Shown here one piece after another: positions 53,979 through 63,131 of a stretch of 64,000 bases of DNA. How positions within the stretch are numbered: the first letter of the stretch is position 1; every line of letters starts with the position of its first letter. The notes under the pieces are model-generated. The model was not told where the DNA came from. It made no database searches and saw nothing but the letters and a program-made list of their open reading frames with translations. Source of the DNA: Planctomycetota bacterium (GTDB lineage Bacteria > Planctomycetota > UBA1135 > UBA2386); NCBI GenBank assembly GCA_025459175.1, contig JALORC010000017.1, positions 1-64,000 of the forward strand, written 5' to 3'. The position numbers and the translations under genes are program-made.

Positions 53979-55328
53979 TCAGCTCGGGCGACGCCCCCAG
54001 CCACTGCCACCAGCACCTGCGTCGCTGGCACCTTCGACGGCACCCTCGTAGTTGCGCATCACGAGAAGTGCGTTGAGCTTCTCCACCATGTCGAGCGCCA
54101 CACCGACCACGATCAAGATGGACGTGCCCGACATGAAGTAGATCAGGACCTGGTCCATGGTCCCACCGGAGCCGCCCAACAACGAGGGCAGCACCGCAAC
54201 GATCGCGAGGAATGCTGCTCCGGCCAGGGTGAGACGGACCATGGTCTGCTCGAGGAACTCGGCGGTCGACTTGCCCGGACGGATGCCCGGGATGAACGAG
54301 CCGCCTTCCTGCAGATTCTTCGCGATCTCGTTCGGCTGGAACATCATCGAGGTCCAGAAGAAGGCGAAGAAGAAGATGAGAGCGGTGAAGCTGGTCACAT
54401 ACCAGAAGCCACGCTGTCCACCGAACGCCTGTTCGAGCCAAGCGCTGCCGAACGCCGTGCCGAGCATCACAGGAATCATCAGCAACGCCGAACCGAAGAT
54501 GATCGGCATGACGTTGGCCTGGTTCAGCTTGAACGGCAGGTAGGCACGGTTTCCGCCATGCACGCGGCTGCCACGAGTGTGCTTGGCCTGCTCGATGGGA
54601 ATGCGCCGCTGCGCCTTGGTCATGTAGACCACCGCGACGACCGCGACACCCCAGGCGCCCGCGAACAACAGCAGGGATTGCCACTGCTCACGCCCCATGC
54701 CGAGTTGGAAGTAGGTTCCCAACGACGGGTAGAGGTTGGAAACGATGCCCGCCATGATGATCAGCGAGACGCCGTTGCCGATGCCGTGTTCGGTGATCTG
54801 CTCACCCAGCCACATGATGAACATCGTGCCGGCGGTCAGGGCCACCATGACGACGACGCAGTAGAGGCCGAACCAGTCGCGGACGCCGGTGTGCAGCATC
54901 TTGCTGTCCTCGACGCCCAACGACCCGAAGATCACGAACCATGACTGGATCAAGCAGATGCCGACGGTTGCGAGCCGCGTGTACTGGTTGATCTTGCGCT
55001 GCCCGCTCTGGCCTTCCTTGGCGATCTTCTCGAGCGCCGGCACTGCCTTCGACAGCAGGCTGAAGATGATGCTTGCCGAGATGTAGGGCATCACGCCGAG
55101 CGAGAAGATCGTCGCACTCTGCAGCGAGCCCCCCGTCAGCACGTTCATCATCCCGAACAGCTTGCTCACGCCGCCCAGGTCGCGCATCCGGTCGAACGCC
55201 GGCTGCACCTGGACACCAGGCAGCGGAATGAAGAAACCGATCCGGTAGACCAACAGCAGCCCCAACGTGATCAGGAGCTTGTTCCTGATCTCGGGGATCT
55301 TGAAGAGGTTGGTGATGGACAGGTTCAT
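53979..55328 (-). CDS. secY: Protein translocase subunit SecY
   Basis: Central channel of the Sec translocon, 449 residues, ten membrane helices. Conserved segments: IRNKLLITLGLLLVYRIGFF and IPLPGVQV (plug region), FSLGVMPYISASIIF, GIGNGVSLIIMAGI, and FFWTSMMFQPNEIAKNLQ. The ATG at 55328 gives the family N-terminus; an open stretch of 47 codons upstream is not coding. It follows rplO by 70 bp. The C-terminus has a Gly-rich tail. Confidence 0.97.
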   Translation of the reverse strand: MNLSITNLFKIPEIRNKLLITLGLLLVYRIGFFIPLPGVQVQPAFDRMRDLGGVSKLFGMMNVLTGGSLQSATIFSLGVMPYISASIIFSLLSKAVPALEKIAKEGQSGQRKINQYTRLATVGICLIQSWFVIFGSLGVEDSKMLHTGVRDWFGLYCVVVMVALTAGTMFIMWLGEQITEHGIGNGVSLIIMAGIVSNLYPSLGTYFQLGMGREQWQSLLLFAGAWGVAVVAVVYMTKAQRRIPIEQAKHTRGSRVHGGNRAYLPFKLNQANVMPIIFGSALLMIPVMLGTAFGSAWLEQAFGGQRGFWYVTSFTALIFFFAFFWTSMMFQPNEIAKNLQEGGSFIPGIRPGKSTAEFLEQTMVRLTLAGAAFLAIVAVLPSLLGGSGGTMDQVLIYFMSGTSILIVVGVALDMVEKLNALLVMRNYEGAVEGASDAGAGGSGWGRRPS

Positions 55329-55398
55329 GTTGGCGTTGGAACGTGTGGCGACAGGACTGTCGTGACGTGGGCGCGAGGGTTTCCCCAGGCCGACCGGA

Positions 55399-55944
55399 TC
55401 AGGCCTTCTTGGCCTTGGCGCGGCGCACGCGCGGAGCACCAGGCTTGCGCTTGCTGCCGTCCTTGGCAACGAACTTCTCGCGGTGTGGCACCTTCTCGAT
55501 CAGCACGACCTTGCCACCGGCGGCCTCGATCTTCTGGCGCGCAGTCGCGGTGATCGCATCGACCTTGACCGTCATCGCCTTCGCGATCGCGCCATCGCCG
55601 AGGATCTTGAACAGGTCGGAGTGCTTCTCCTTGGAAGTCAGACCGCGCTGCAGGACCGCGGCGAGATCGACCTGGCTGCCCGCGTCGAACACCTCGAGGT
55701 CACTCACGTTGATGACCGTGAAGACCTTCTCGAAGTTCTTGTTGTTGAACCCGCGCTTGGGCAAGCGGCGATAGAGAGGCATCTGACCGCCTTCCCAGCC
55801 GATGCGACGCGACCAACCCGACCGGGCCTTGGCGCCCTTGTGACCGCGGCCCGACGTCTTGCCGAGGCCAGAGCCGACACCACGACCGATTCTCTTGCGC
55901 TCGGGGAACTTGAGACCCAGAGCCTTGGCTTCAGCGAGGTTCAT
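55399..55944 (-). CDS. rplO: 50S ribosomal protein L15
   Basis: Large-subunit assembly protein; 181 residues. Blocks: RIGRGVGSGLGKTSGRGHKG, RRIGWEGGQMPLYRRLPKRG, FTVINVSDLEVFDAG, and VLIEKVPHREK. It has a basic C-terminal tail (SKRKPGAPRVRRAKAKKA) beyond the usual ~145 residues. Its ATG overlaps the rpsE stop; the rpmD (L30) gene normally between the two is missing. Confidence 0.97.
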   Translation of the reverse strand: MNLAEAKALGLKFPERKRIGRGVGSGLGKTSGRGHKGAKARSGWSRRIGWEGGQMPLYRRLPKRGFNNKNFEKVFTVINVSDLEVFDAGSQVDLAAVLQRGLTSKEKHSDLFKILGDGAIAKAMTVKVDAITATARQKIEAAGGKVVLIEKVPHREKFVAKDGSKRKPGAPRVRRAKAKKA

Positions 55945-56453
55945 TCGAGGTTCACTCCGCGCAGCGAAACCGTTTGCTCACGGCTGCGCAGCTTGCTTAG
56001 GGCAATCATGGTGGCCTTGACGACGTTGAGGGCGTTCGTCGAGCCGTAGTTCTTGGTCAGGATGTCCGTGATGCCGGCGCGCTCCAGGATCTTGCGGACG
56101 GCCTTGCCGGCGATGATGCCGGTGCCTGGGGCGGCCGGGATCAGCCGCACCTTGGTGGCGCAGAAGAAGCCTTCGACAGCGTGCGGGATCGTCGAGCCCT
56201 CGCGCAACACGCGGATGAGTTGCTTGCGCGCGTCCTTGACGGACTTCTCGATGGCGTTCGGCACTTCACGGCCCTTGCCGTAGCCGATGCCGACCAATCC
56301 GTTGCGGTTGCCGACCACCGACAACGCGCTGAAGGAGAATCGACGACCGCCCTTGACCACCGCTGCAGAGCGGTTGATCGCGACAACGTCGTCATCGACG
56401 TCGGCGGAGAGCGCCTCGTCGATCGGTATCAGTGGGAATTTGCCCTTGGCCAT
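55941..56453 (-). CDS. rpsE: 30S ribosomal protein S5
   Basis: Decoding fidelity protein; 170 residues. Blocks: RRFSFSALSVVGNRNGLVG, GYGKGREVPNAIEKSVKDA, VRLIPAAPGTGIIAGKAVRK, NVVKATMIALSKLRSREQ. The stop overlaps the rplO start (ATGA), with no L30 gene between them. Gap to rplR upstream is 75 bp. Confidence 0.98.
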   Translation of the reverse strand: MAKGKFPLIPIDEALSADVDDDVVAINRSAAVVKGGRRFSFSALSVVGNRNGLVGIGYGKGREVPNAIEKSVKDARKQLIRVLREGSTIPHAVEGFFCATKVRLIPAAPGTGIIAGKAVRKILERAGITDILTKNYGSTNALNVVKATMIALSKLRSREQTVSLRGVNLE

Positions 56454-56528
56454 GTCTCTAGTCCACCGGCTGCGCCGGATGATGCAATTCGAAAGTGCCG
56501 GATGCTGCCAACAAGGAGATCGCCGAGG

Positions 56529-56897
56529 TCAGAACTCGAGACCAGCTTCGCGCGCCGCATCGGCGAGCGCCTTGATCCGGCCGTGATACTTGTATGCGCC
56601 GCGATCGAAACAGACCTTCGAGACACCAGCGCGCTTGGCGCGCTCCGCCACGAGGGAACCGATCTTCTTGGCGACATCCGTCTTGCGCAGACCCTTGATC
56701 GAGGTCTTCAGATCCTTCTCCTGCGACGAAGCAGCGACCAGGGTATGGCCGCGGACATCGTCGATGATCTGAGCCGTGATGCTGCTCAAGCTGCGGAACA
56801 CCGACAGCCGAGGACGGTCGGTCACACCGCGAAGCTTGGTGCGAACCGAGAGCGCCTTGCCGCGGCGGTGCTGATGCTTGTGGAACGTGGAAGTCAT
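56529..56897 (-). CDS. rplR: 50S ribosomal protein L18
   Basis: 5S rRNA-binding protein; 122 residues. Blocks: [66 protein letters not shown] at the end. It lies in the standard rplF-rplR-rpsE order. Confidence 0.98.
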   Translation of the reverse strand: MTSTFHKHQHRRGKALSVRTKLRGVTDRPRLSVFRSLSSITAQIIDDVRGHTLVAASSQEKDLKTSIKGLRKTDVAKKIGSLVAERAKRAGVSKVCFDRGAYKYHGRIKALADAAREAGLEF

Positions 56898-56926
56898 TCT
56901 CGTCTACCTCTGCAGTTGCCTGCGGA

Positions 56927-57478
56927 TCAGCCACCGCCACCCGACGCGAAGGCCTTGCCAGCCTTGCGACGAATGACCTCTTCGGAGTATTTGATACCCT
57001 TGCCCTTGTAGGGCTCGGGCTTGCGCAGCTTGCGGATCGCCGCAGCCACGGTGCCGACCTGTTGGCTGTCGCTGCCTTTGATCAGCACGACGGTCGGGGA
57101 CGGGGTCTCGACCGTCACGGTCGAAGGCACCTTGAAGCGGACCGGTCGGTTGAAGCCGAGCTTCAGCACCAGGACCTTCCCTTCCAGGGCGGCTTCGAAA
57201 CCGACACCCGTGATGTCGAGCTTCTTCTGGTAGCCGGTCGAGACTCCGACGATCATGTTGGCGAGCAAGGCGCGGGCGGTCCCCTGCAGGGCGCGCGAGT
57301 GCCTTTGCTCGTCGACGGCACTGACCGTGAGAGTCTGGCCCTCGACGGCCAGCTTGACCTCAGGGCGCAGGGGCATCTTCAACTCGCCCTTGGCACCCTT
57401 GACGGTGACGGTGCCGGGCGCCACCTGAACGGTGACTCCCTTGGGCACTTCGATTGGCTTCTTTCCGATTCTGGACAT
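56927..57478 (-). CDS. rplF: 50S ribosomal protein L6
   Basis: Protein near the sarcin-ricin loop; 183 residues. Blocks: MSRIGKKPIEVPKGVTVQV, LLANMIVGVSTGYQKKLDI, GVGFEAALEGKVLVLKLG, and KPEPYKGKGIKYSEEVIRR at the C-terminus, followed by a short tail (SGGGG). Confidence 0.98.
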   Translation of the reverse strand: MSRIGKKPIEVPKGVTVQVAPGTVTVKGAKGELKMPLRPEVKLAVEGQTLTVSAVDEQRHSRALQGTARALLANMIVGVSTGYQKKLDITGVGFEAALEGKVLVLKLGFNRPVRFKVPSTVTVETPSPTVVLIKGSDSQQVGTVAAAIRKLRKPEPYKGKGIKYSEEVIRRKAGKAFASGGGG

Positions 57479-57501
57479 AGCAGTATCTCAGTCGAGAGGT
57501 C

Positions 57502-57897
57502 TCAGTCCACGGTGCAGAGCACTTCACCGCCAACCTTGCGCTGCCTGCACTCGCGATCCGAGAGCACGCCCTGGTTGGTGGAGACGACGGCAATACCGAG
57601 ACCCCCGCGGACCTTGGGCAGGTCGTTGCAGCCGCGGTAGCGACGGCAACCTGGCTTGCTGAAGCGCGCCAGGGACGAGATCACGCGCTCGCCATCGGGG
57701 CCGAAACGGAAATCGATACGGACTGCGGAACGTGGCCCATCAGCGGCTACCTCGTAGCCCTGGATGAACCCTTCGCGCTTGAACGCATCGAGTACGGCAA
57801 CCTTGAGGCGGCTGCCAGGGACAACGCAGTTTTGCGCACCGCTGCCCAGCGCATTGCGCATCCGGGTCAGCATGTCGGCGATCGGATCGGTCATCAT
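57502..57897 (-). CDS. rpsH: 30S ribosomal protein S8
   Basis: Central-domain assembly protein; 131 residues from the ATG at 57897 (a second ATG follows directly at 57894). Blocks: DPIADMLTRMRNALGSGAQN, ISSLARFSKPGCRRYRG, VRGGLGIAVVSTNQGVLSD, and a C-terminal VGGEVLCTVD. The upstream open extension to 58005 is a shadow of rpsN. In several bacteria S8 represses the spc operon; no clear leader structure is seen here. Confidence 0.97.
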   Translation of the reverse strand: MMTDPIADMLTRMRNALGSGAQNCVVPGSRLKVAVLDAFKREGFIQGYEVAADGPRSAVRIDFRFGPDGERVISSLARFSKPGCRRYRGCNDLPKVRGGLGIAVVSTNQGVLSDRECRQRKVGGEVLCTVD

Positions 57898-57910
57898 GGG
57901 GCTACAGCTC

Positions 57911-58096
57911 CTACCACGAAGCCTTGCGCACGCCGGGGATCTCCCCCTGCAGCGCCAGTTGACGGAAACAGCACCGGCAGATGCCGAACTTGCGGTAATA
58001 GGCACGCGCCCGTCCGCACAGCTGGCAGCGATTATAGCGCCGAGTCGAGAACTTCGGCTTCTGCTGCTGCTTAACCCTCAAGCACTTCTTGGCCAT
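57911..58096 (-). CDS. rpsN: 30S ribosomal protein S14, zinc-binding type
   Basis: Short 61-aa C+ form of S14. Zinc ligands are Cys24, Cys27, Cys40 and Cys43, and the end reads [17 protein letters not shown]. This short form indicates no need for a zinc-independent paralogue, though one may be elsewhere. It lies in the standard rplE-rpsN-rpsH order. Confidence 0.98.
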   Translation of the reverse strand: MAKKCLRVKQQQKPKFSTRRYNRCQLCGRARAYYRKFGICRCCFRQLALQGEIPGVRKASW

Positions 58097-58161
58097 GTTT
58101 CTCTGCTATCGGTATGCCGCGGCGGTTCACGCCGCGGGGGACTGATCTGTGATTTACTTGC

Positions 58162-58743
58162 CTACTTGCGGAACGGCATTCCGAGATTCGCCAGTAGCGC
58201 CAGACCTTCCTTGTCGGTCCCGGCGGTGGTGACGAAGGTGATGTCCATGCCTTGCACGAACTCGACCTTGTCCAACTGGATCTCCGGGAACACACTCTGT
58301 TCCGAAAGACCCATCGTGTAGTTGCCACGGCCGTCCAACTTGGTCGGCAGACCGCGGAAGTCGCGAATGCGCGGGATTGCCAGCGTGATCAGGCGATCGA
58401 GGAACTCCCACATGCGAGAGCCTCGCAGCGTGACCGCGATGCCGATCGGGTAGCCTTCGCGCAGCTTGAACCCCGACACGGCGCCTCGCGACTTGCGGAT
58501 CAGGGGCTTCTGCCCCGTGATCGCAGTGAGGTCCTTGTTCGCGGCTTCGATGCGGTTCTTGTTCTCGACCGCGCGGCCGACGCCCATGTTGACGACGATC
58601 TTCATCAGGCGCGGAACCATCATCGGGTTCGAATAGCCGAACTCCTTGCGGAGCGCGCCGATGATCTTGTCGCGGTACAGCTGCTGCAGGCGCGGAGTCT
58701 TGCCCGCGATGCTGCCGCCGGAGCTAGTTGTCGTGGTAGTCAT
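58162..58743 (-). CDS. rplE: 50S ribosomal protein L5
   Basis: 5S rRNA-binding central protuberance protein; 193 residues. After a Thr/Ser-rich extension ([11 protein letters not shown]) the conserved part has [62 protein letters not shown] and [17 protein letters not shown]. It lies between rplX and rpsN. Confidence 0.98.
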   Translation of the reverse strand: MTTTTTSSGGSIAGKTPRLQQLYRDKIIGALRKEFGYSNPMMVPRLMKIVVNMGVGRAVENKNRIEAANKDLTAITGQKPLIRKSRGAVSGFKLREGYPIGIAVTLRGSRMWEFLDRLITLAIPRIRDFRGLPTKLDGRGNYTMGLSEQSVFPEIQLDKVEFVQGMDITFVTTAGTDKEGLALLANLGMPFRK

Positions 58744-58758
58744 TGAAATCGAGCCCGA

Positions 58759-59106
58759 TCAATCGAACTTGGTGCCGCAACGGACACCGACGCGAACTTT
58801 CTTGCCCTCGACCCGGTCGACCTTGGTCCGAGTGCCCTTGCCGAGCTTGGCGCTGAACAGCAGCACCTTGCTGGCGTCGATGGGCTGCTCGAGTTGGACT
58901 CGACCACCCTTCGGGTTCTGCTGCGAACGCTTGTGGTGTTTCCAGCGCAGGTTCACACCCTGGACGATCACGCGACCGGCCTGGGCATCGACCTTGAGGA
59001 CCTCGCGGACCTCGGTCGACTTGTACTGACCGGACATCACGACAACCTTGTCGCCCTTCTTGACGTGCATCGGGCGACGCGGCGGCTTTGGCTTGTTGTT
59101 GAGCAT
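58759..59106 (-). CDS. rplX: 50S ribosomal protein L24
   Basis: Early assembly protein with a KOW motif; 115 residues. Blocks: MHVKKGDKVVVMSGQYKS, GRVIVQGVNLRWKHHKRSQ, NPKGGRVQLEQPIDASKVLL and VRVGVRCGTKFD. The start overlaps the rplN stop by one base (TGATG). Confidence 0.97.
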   Translation of the reverse strand: MLNNKPKPPRRPMHVKKGDKVVVMSGQYKSTEVREVLKVDAQAGRVIVQGVNLRWKHHKRSQQNPKGGRVQLEQPIDASKVLLFSAKLGKGTRTKVDRVEGKKVRVGVRCGTKFD

Positions 59107-59474
59107 CAGACCACTTCCTCCGCCAGCGAGACGATCTTCATGAAGTTGCGATCGCGCAACTCTCGGGCCACGGCGCCGAAGATGCGCGTGCCACGCGGGT
59201 TGCCTTCCTTGTCGATGACCACCAGCGCATTGCGGTCGAACCGGATGTAGGAACCGTCCGAACGACGGACCGGCTTGGCCGTGCGGACGACCACGCCCTT
59301 GACCACTTCGTGTTCCTTGACTTCACCGGTCGGCAAGGCCTTCTTCACGACGGCAATGACCACGTCTCCGACGGACGCATAGCGACGGCCGCTGCCACCG
59401 AGCACCTTCACGCACATCGCGCGCTTGGCACCGGTGTTGTCAGCCACGTCGAGCATCGACATCTCTTGAATCAT
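59106..59474 (-). CDS. rplN: 50S ribosomal protein L14
   Basis: Subunit interface protein; 122 residues. Blocks: [79 protein letters not shown]. An AGGAG element lies seven bases before the ATG. Its stop overlaps rplX by one base. Confidence 0.98.
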   Translation of the reverse strand: MIQEMSMLDVADNTGAKRAMCVKVLGGSGRRYASVGDVVIAVVKKALPTGEVKEHEVVKGVVVRTAKPVRRSDGSYIRFDRNALVVIDKEGNPRGTRIFGAVARELRDRNFMKIVSLAEEVV

Positions 59475-59559
59475 TGGTAACTCCTGAACTGCTCTGCTGT
59501 CGCATCAGACCCGAAGGCTGGTGCTGGGGCCCGAAGGCGTATGCTGGTAGATGACGGGA

Positions 59560-59877
59560 TCAGGCCTGGGGGGCTTTCTGGACGATGCGAAGCAGGCGCC
59601 AGCACTTCAGCTTGCTGAGCGGCCGGGTCTGGGTGACCTCGACGACGTCACCGACCTGCGCTTCGTTCTTCTCGTCGTGCGCGTAGAGCTTGGTGCGCTT
59701 CGAGATGAACTTCTCGTAGAGCGGGTGCTTGACCTTGCGGTCGACCTGCACGACGAGCGTCTTTTGCATCTTGTTCGACGTCACGGTGCCACGCATGACC
59801 TTGCGCTCATTGCGCTCGGATGCGCCGGCGGCCTGGCCGCCAGAACCGGACTTCGCTTCCACGGGATTCGAGCTCAT
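59560..59877 (-). CDS. rpsQ: 30S ribosomal protein S17
   Basis: 16S rRNA-binding assembly protein; 105 residues. After a Ser/Gly/Ala-rich extension, the OB-fold core reads [38 protein letters not shown] and [19 protein letters not shown]. The ATG at 59877 overlaps the rpmC stop (ATGA). Confidence 0.97.
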   Translation of the reverse strand: MSSNPVEAKSGSGGQAAGASERNERKVMRGTVTSNKMQKTLVVQVDRKVKHPLYEKFISKRTKLYAHDEKNEAQVGDVVEVTQTRPLSKLKCWRLLRIVQKAPQA

Positions 59878-60086
59878 TGCTTCTTGTCTCCAGCGCGCGT
59901 GCGCTCGCCCAGCACCGTCAGGATACGGGCAATCGTCGTCCGCACTTCGCGGTGACGCGTGGTCTTGGCACCGGCGTCCGCCGAACCGCGGAAGCGCAGT
60001 TGCCACTGCTCCTTGCGCAGGTCGTTCAGCTTTGCCTTGAGCTCCGTGGAGTCCTCTCCGCGGATGTCAGTGATTGCCTTCTTCAT
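59874..60086 (-). CDS. rpmC: 50S ribosomal protein L29
   Basis: Two-helix protein near the tunnel exit; 70 residues from the ATG at 60086. Begins [20 protein letters not shown] and has [18 protein letters not shown] and the [13 protein letters not shown]-terminal helix. The stop overlaps rpsQ (ATGA). The open frame upstream to 60194 is not coding. Confidence 0.97.
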   Translation of the reverse strand: MKKAITDIRGEDSTELKAKLNDLRKEQWQLRFRGSADAGAKTTRHREVRTTIARILTVLGERTRAGDKKQ

Positions 60087-60099
60087 GGATATGCTCGGA

Positions 60100-60510
60100 T
60101 CAGGCGTGGCGCCGACGAACCAGGCGGACCCGGATCGGCAACTTGTGGGCGACGCGGTTGAACGCGCGCTTGGCAGTGTCCTCGGTGACACCATCGAGCT
60201 CGTAGAGCACCGTGCCCGGCTTGACCACCGCGGCCCAGAACTCGACGTCGCCCTTGCCGGTACCCATTCGGGTCTCGGCCGGCTTCTTGCTCACCGACTT
60301 GTGCGGAAACACCCGGATCCAGAGCTTGGCCTCCGGTGCACTGCGCGAAGCCGCGACACGACCGGCCTCGATGACGCGGGCCGAAATCCAACCCGGCTCG
60401 AGGGCCTGCAGGCCGAACTCGCCGAACGACACTTCGTTGCCACGAGTGGCCTCGCCGCGGATGCGACCACGCATCTGCTTGCGCCACTTGGTTCTCTTGG
60501 GCATCAACAT
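60100..60510 (-). CDS. rplP: 50S ribosomal protein L16
   Basis: A-site side large-subunit protein; 136 residues. Blocks: MLMPKRTKWRKQMRGRIRG, GEFGLQALEPGWISARVIEA, RVFPHKSVSKKPAETRMGTG, KGDVEFWAAVVKPGTVLYEL. It follows rpsC by 15 bp. Confidence 0.98.
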   Translation of the reverse strand: MLMPKRTKWRKQMRGRIRGEATRGNEVSFGEFGLQALEPGWISARVIEAGRVAASRSAPEAKLWIRVFPHKSVSKKPAETRMGTGKGDVEFWAAVVKPGTVLYELDGVTEDTAKRAFNRVAHKLPIRVRLVRRRHA

Positions 60511-60525
60511 GGGATGATTCCTCTA

Positions 60526-61212
60526 TCAGCCGGTCGGACGTTCGCTGGCGGGACGCACAGGCAGCAGACCATTCGTGGTCTCACCAGGGCCGTATTCGCC
60601 CTTGAAGATCCACACCTTGCAACCGAGGGTGCCGTACTTCGTGTAACAGACGGCAAAACCGTAATCGACCTGCGCGCGGAGGGTTCCGCAAGGCACGCGG
60701 CCCTTGCGATAGTTGCCGATGCGGGACATTTCCGCACCGCCAAGGCGACCGGCAACCCGGATCTTGATGCCCTTAGCGCCGGCGGCCATCGACGCATCGG
60801 CCACCTTCTTCAGTGCACGGCGGTAGTTGATGCGCTTGGCCAGCTGCTCGTTGACAGCTTCGGCCACCAGGTTTGCCTCGACCTCGGGGCGATGGATCTC
60901 GATGATCTTCATGCGCACCGGCTTGCCGGTGAGCTTCTCGAGTTCCTGACGGAACTCGTCCACCTTGGTGCCCTTCTTGCCGATCAACACGCCGGGACGC
61001 GCCGTGTGCACGAACACGGTGACCATCTCGCCGGTCCGCTCGATCTCGACCTTCGGGATCGCCGCGAACTGCCACTCCTTGCGGATGAAGCGGCGGATCT
61101 TGAAGTCCTCGACCAGGTTCTTCGAGAAGTCCTTCTTGTTCGCATACCAGCGCGACCGCCATTGCTCGGTGATCGCGATGCGGAAGCCGGTCGGGTGTAC
61201 TTTCTGACCCAT
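60526..61212 (-). CDS. rpsC: 30S ribosomal protein S3
   Basis: mRNA-entry helicase-site protein; 228 residues. Begins MGQKVHPTGFRIAITEQWRS. KH domain with VFVHTARPGVLIGKKGTKV and then KRINYRRALKKVADASMAAG, KGIKIRVAGRLGGAEMSR, and ending VWIFKGEYGPGETTNGL. GAGGAG precedes the start codon. The rplV stop lies two bases upstream. Confidence 0.98.
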   Translation of the reverse strand: MGQKVHPTGFRIAITEQWRSRWYANKKDFSKNLVEDFKIRRFIRKEWQFAAIPKVEIERTGEMVTVFVHTARPGVLIGKKGTKVDEFRQELEKLTGKPVRMKIIEIHRPEVEANLVAEAVNEQLAKRINYRRALKKVADASMAAGAKGIKIRVAGRLGGAEMSRIGNYRKGRVPCGTLRAQVDYGFAVCYTKYGTLGCKVWIFKGEYGPGETTNGLLPVRPASERPTG

Positions 61213-61214
61213 GA

Positions 61215-61598
61215 TTACTCCTCGCTCCCCGAGCCCACAGCGCCTTCGGCCTGCGGATCGGCGACGTGAATGTGGATGTGACAGGTGCGACGCTTGATCG
61301 GCATCGCGCGTCCCTGCGGACCTGGCCGCACGCGCATACCACCCGGGAGTGGCGGCCCATCTTGGGCGAAGGTGCGGGAGATCACCAAGCGGTTCGCTCG
61401 GACAGAGGGGTTCTGCAACGCGTTGGCCACCGCCGACGCGAGGACCTTGTAGATGGCGCGAGAAGCGCGGTGCTGATCATGACGCAGCTCGTCGAGCGCG
61501 GCATTGACGGAGCGACCACGGATCAGAGCCAGGATCAGGCGAGCCTTGTAGACCCCCATCCGAGCGCCGCGGTGAACTGCACGAACTTCGAAGCTCAT
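61215..61598 (-). CDS. rplV: 50S ribosomal protein L22
   Basis: Lines the exit tunnel; 127 residues. Blocks: [57 protein letters not shown]. The C-terminal tail is acidic (AVGSGSEE). The ATG overlaps the rpsS stop (ATGA). Confidence 0.97.
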   Translation of the reverse strand: MSFEVRAVHRGARMGVYKARLILALIRGRSVNAALDELRHDQHRASRAIYKVLASAVANALQNPSVRANRLVISRTFAQDGPPLPGGMRVRPGPQGRAMPIKRRTCHIHIHVADPQAEGAVGSGSEE

Positions 61599-61870
61599 TT
61601 CTCTTCCACCTTCTTCGTCGAGTGGCCGCGGAAGGTCCGGGTCGGTGCGAACTCACCCAGGCGGTGGCCGACCATGTCTTCGGTCACGTAGACCTTCAGG
61701 AAGGTGCGACCATTGTGCACGTTGAAAGTGTGGCCGACGAAGTCAGGCAGGATCACGCTCGCGCGCGACCACGTCTGGATCGGATCCTTGACACCCTTTT
61801 GATTCATCGCACCGACCTTCTTCAGAAGCTTCGGGTGGACGAACGGGCCTTTGCTGATACTGCGGCTCAT
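61595..61870 (-). CDS. rpsS: 30S ribosomal protein S19
   Basis: Head protein; 91 residues. Blocks: [79 protein letters not shown]. The stop overlaps rplV. Confidence 0.98.
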   Translation of the reverse strand: MSRSISKGPFVHPKLLKKVGAMNQKGVKDPIQTWSRASVILPDFVGHTFNVHNGRTFLKVYVTEDMVGHRLGEFAPTRTFRGHSTKKVEEK

Positions 61871-61919
61871 CGTGTGGTTCCTACGTGCTCGCGTGGATCA
61901 TCCGGGTTGGCATGGCGGA

Positions 61920-62780
61920 TCAGGAGCCGCTGCCGACGGCAACGTGAGCGCCCGGCGGACGACGCCGCAGAATGAACTGGTTGCTGCGCGCCTTGCCGCG
62001 GCGCGTCTTGCCACCCTTCGAGAGCTTGCCGCTCGGCGAGCAGGGGTGACGACCACCGCCCGTGCGACCTTCGCCACCACCCATCGGGTGGGAGACCGGG
62101 TTCTGCGCGGTGCCGCGGTTGTGGGGGCGACGCCCCATGTGACGCACACGGCCAGCCTTGCCCCAACGGATGTTCTGCCAGTCGGCGTTGCCGATCTCAC
62201 CCAGGGTGGCGCGGCAGGAGCTGTGCACCTTGCGCATTTCACCGGACGGCATGACCACGACCGCGTATTCGCCGTCGCGAGCCATCAACTGGCACGAGTT
62301 GCCGGCCGACCGGGCGATCTGGCCACCGCGACCGGGCTGCATCTCCACGTTGTGGACCTGCAGGCCGAGCGGGATGGCATCCAGGCGCATGCAGTTGCCC
62401 AGGTCCGGATCGCAGCGGTCGCCAGAGACGACCTTCATGCCGACCACCAAGCCCTTGGGGGCGAGGATGTAGCGCTTCTCGCCGTCGGCGTAGTGCAGCA
62501 GCGCCAGGTCCGCCGAACGGTTCGGATCGTATTCGATCGCGGCGACGACGGCGGGGACCCCGTCCTTGTCACGAAGGAAGTCGACCTTGCGATACATGCG
62601 ACGGGAACCACCGCCGCGGAAGCGACTGGTGATGTGGCCGAGCGCGTCGCGACCCGCACGGTCGGCGATGCGCTCCGACAGCGCCTTCTCACGCCGCTTT
62701 CCCTTCGTCAGGTGACTGAAGTCGAGCACCGACGAGTTGCGTCGGCCGGCTGACGTGGGTTGATAAACTTTGACTGGCAT
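61920..62780 (-). CDS. rplB: 50S ribosomal protein L2
   Basis: Peptidyl-transferase region protein; 286 residues. Blocks: VYQPTSAGRRNSSVLDFSHL, SRFRGGGSRRMYRKVDFLRD, NVEMQPGRGGQIARSAGNSC and RHMGRRPHNRGTAQNPVSHP followed by the GGGEGRTGGGRHPCSP loop. GAGGG lies about eight bases before the ATG. It sits between rplW and rpsS. Confidence 0.98.
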   Translation of the reverse strand: MPVKVYQPTSAGRRNSSVLDFSHLTKGKRREKALSERIADRAGRDALGHITSRFRGGGSRRMYRKVDFLRDKDGVPAVVAAIEYDPNRSADLALLHYADGEKRYILAPKGLVVGMKVVSGDRCDPDLGNCMRLDAIPLGLQVHNVEMQPGRGGQIARSAGNSCQLMARDGEYAVVVMPSGEMRKVHSSCRATLGEIGNADWQNIRWGKAGRVRHMGRRPHNRGTAQNPVSHPMGGGEGRTGGGRHPCSPSGKLSKGGKTRRGKARSNQFILRRRPPGAHVAVGSGS

Positions 62781-62834
62781 GATTCGCCCTCGGATGAACT
62801 CGGGAGGATCTGGAGTTTCGTGGTGACGTCGTGA

Positions 62835-63131
62835 TCAGGAGATGTCGATCGAATCGCCCTTGCGCAGCGTGACGACCGCCTTCTTCCACGGCTTGGTCTG
62901 GCCGGGACGACCGAATGCCCGGCGGGACTTGCCCGGCACGGAGACCATGTTGACCTTGACCACCTTGACCTTGAAGATGGTCTCGATCGCCTTGCGCACC
63001 TCGACCTTGTTGGCGCCACCGGCGACCTCGAAGGTGAACTGGTTGCGCATCGACTGCATTGCCGTCGACTTCTCCGTGACCAGAGGACGACGGACGACCG
63101 AGTAGTAGTGCAGCGGGTTGGCCATGATCAC
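62835..63131 (-). CDS. rplW: 50S ribosomal protein L23
   Basis: Tunnel-exit protein and docking site for SRP and trigger factor; 98 residues if it starts at the GTG at 63131 (GTGA overlap with rplD), or 96 from the ATG at 63125. Blocks: VVRRPLVTEKSTAMQSMRNQ, FEVAGGANKVEVRKAIETI, VKVVKVNMVSVPGKSRR. It has the standard rplD-rplW-rplB position. Confidence 0.97.
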   Translation of the reverse strand: MIMANPLHYYSVVRRPLVTEKSTAMQSMRNQFTFEVAGGANKVEVRKAIETIFKVKVVKVNMVSVPGKSRRAFGRPGQTKPWKKAVVTLRKGDSIDIS

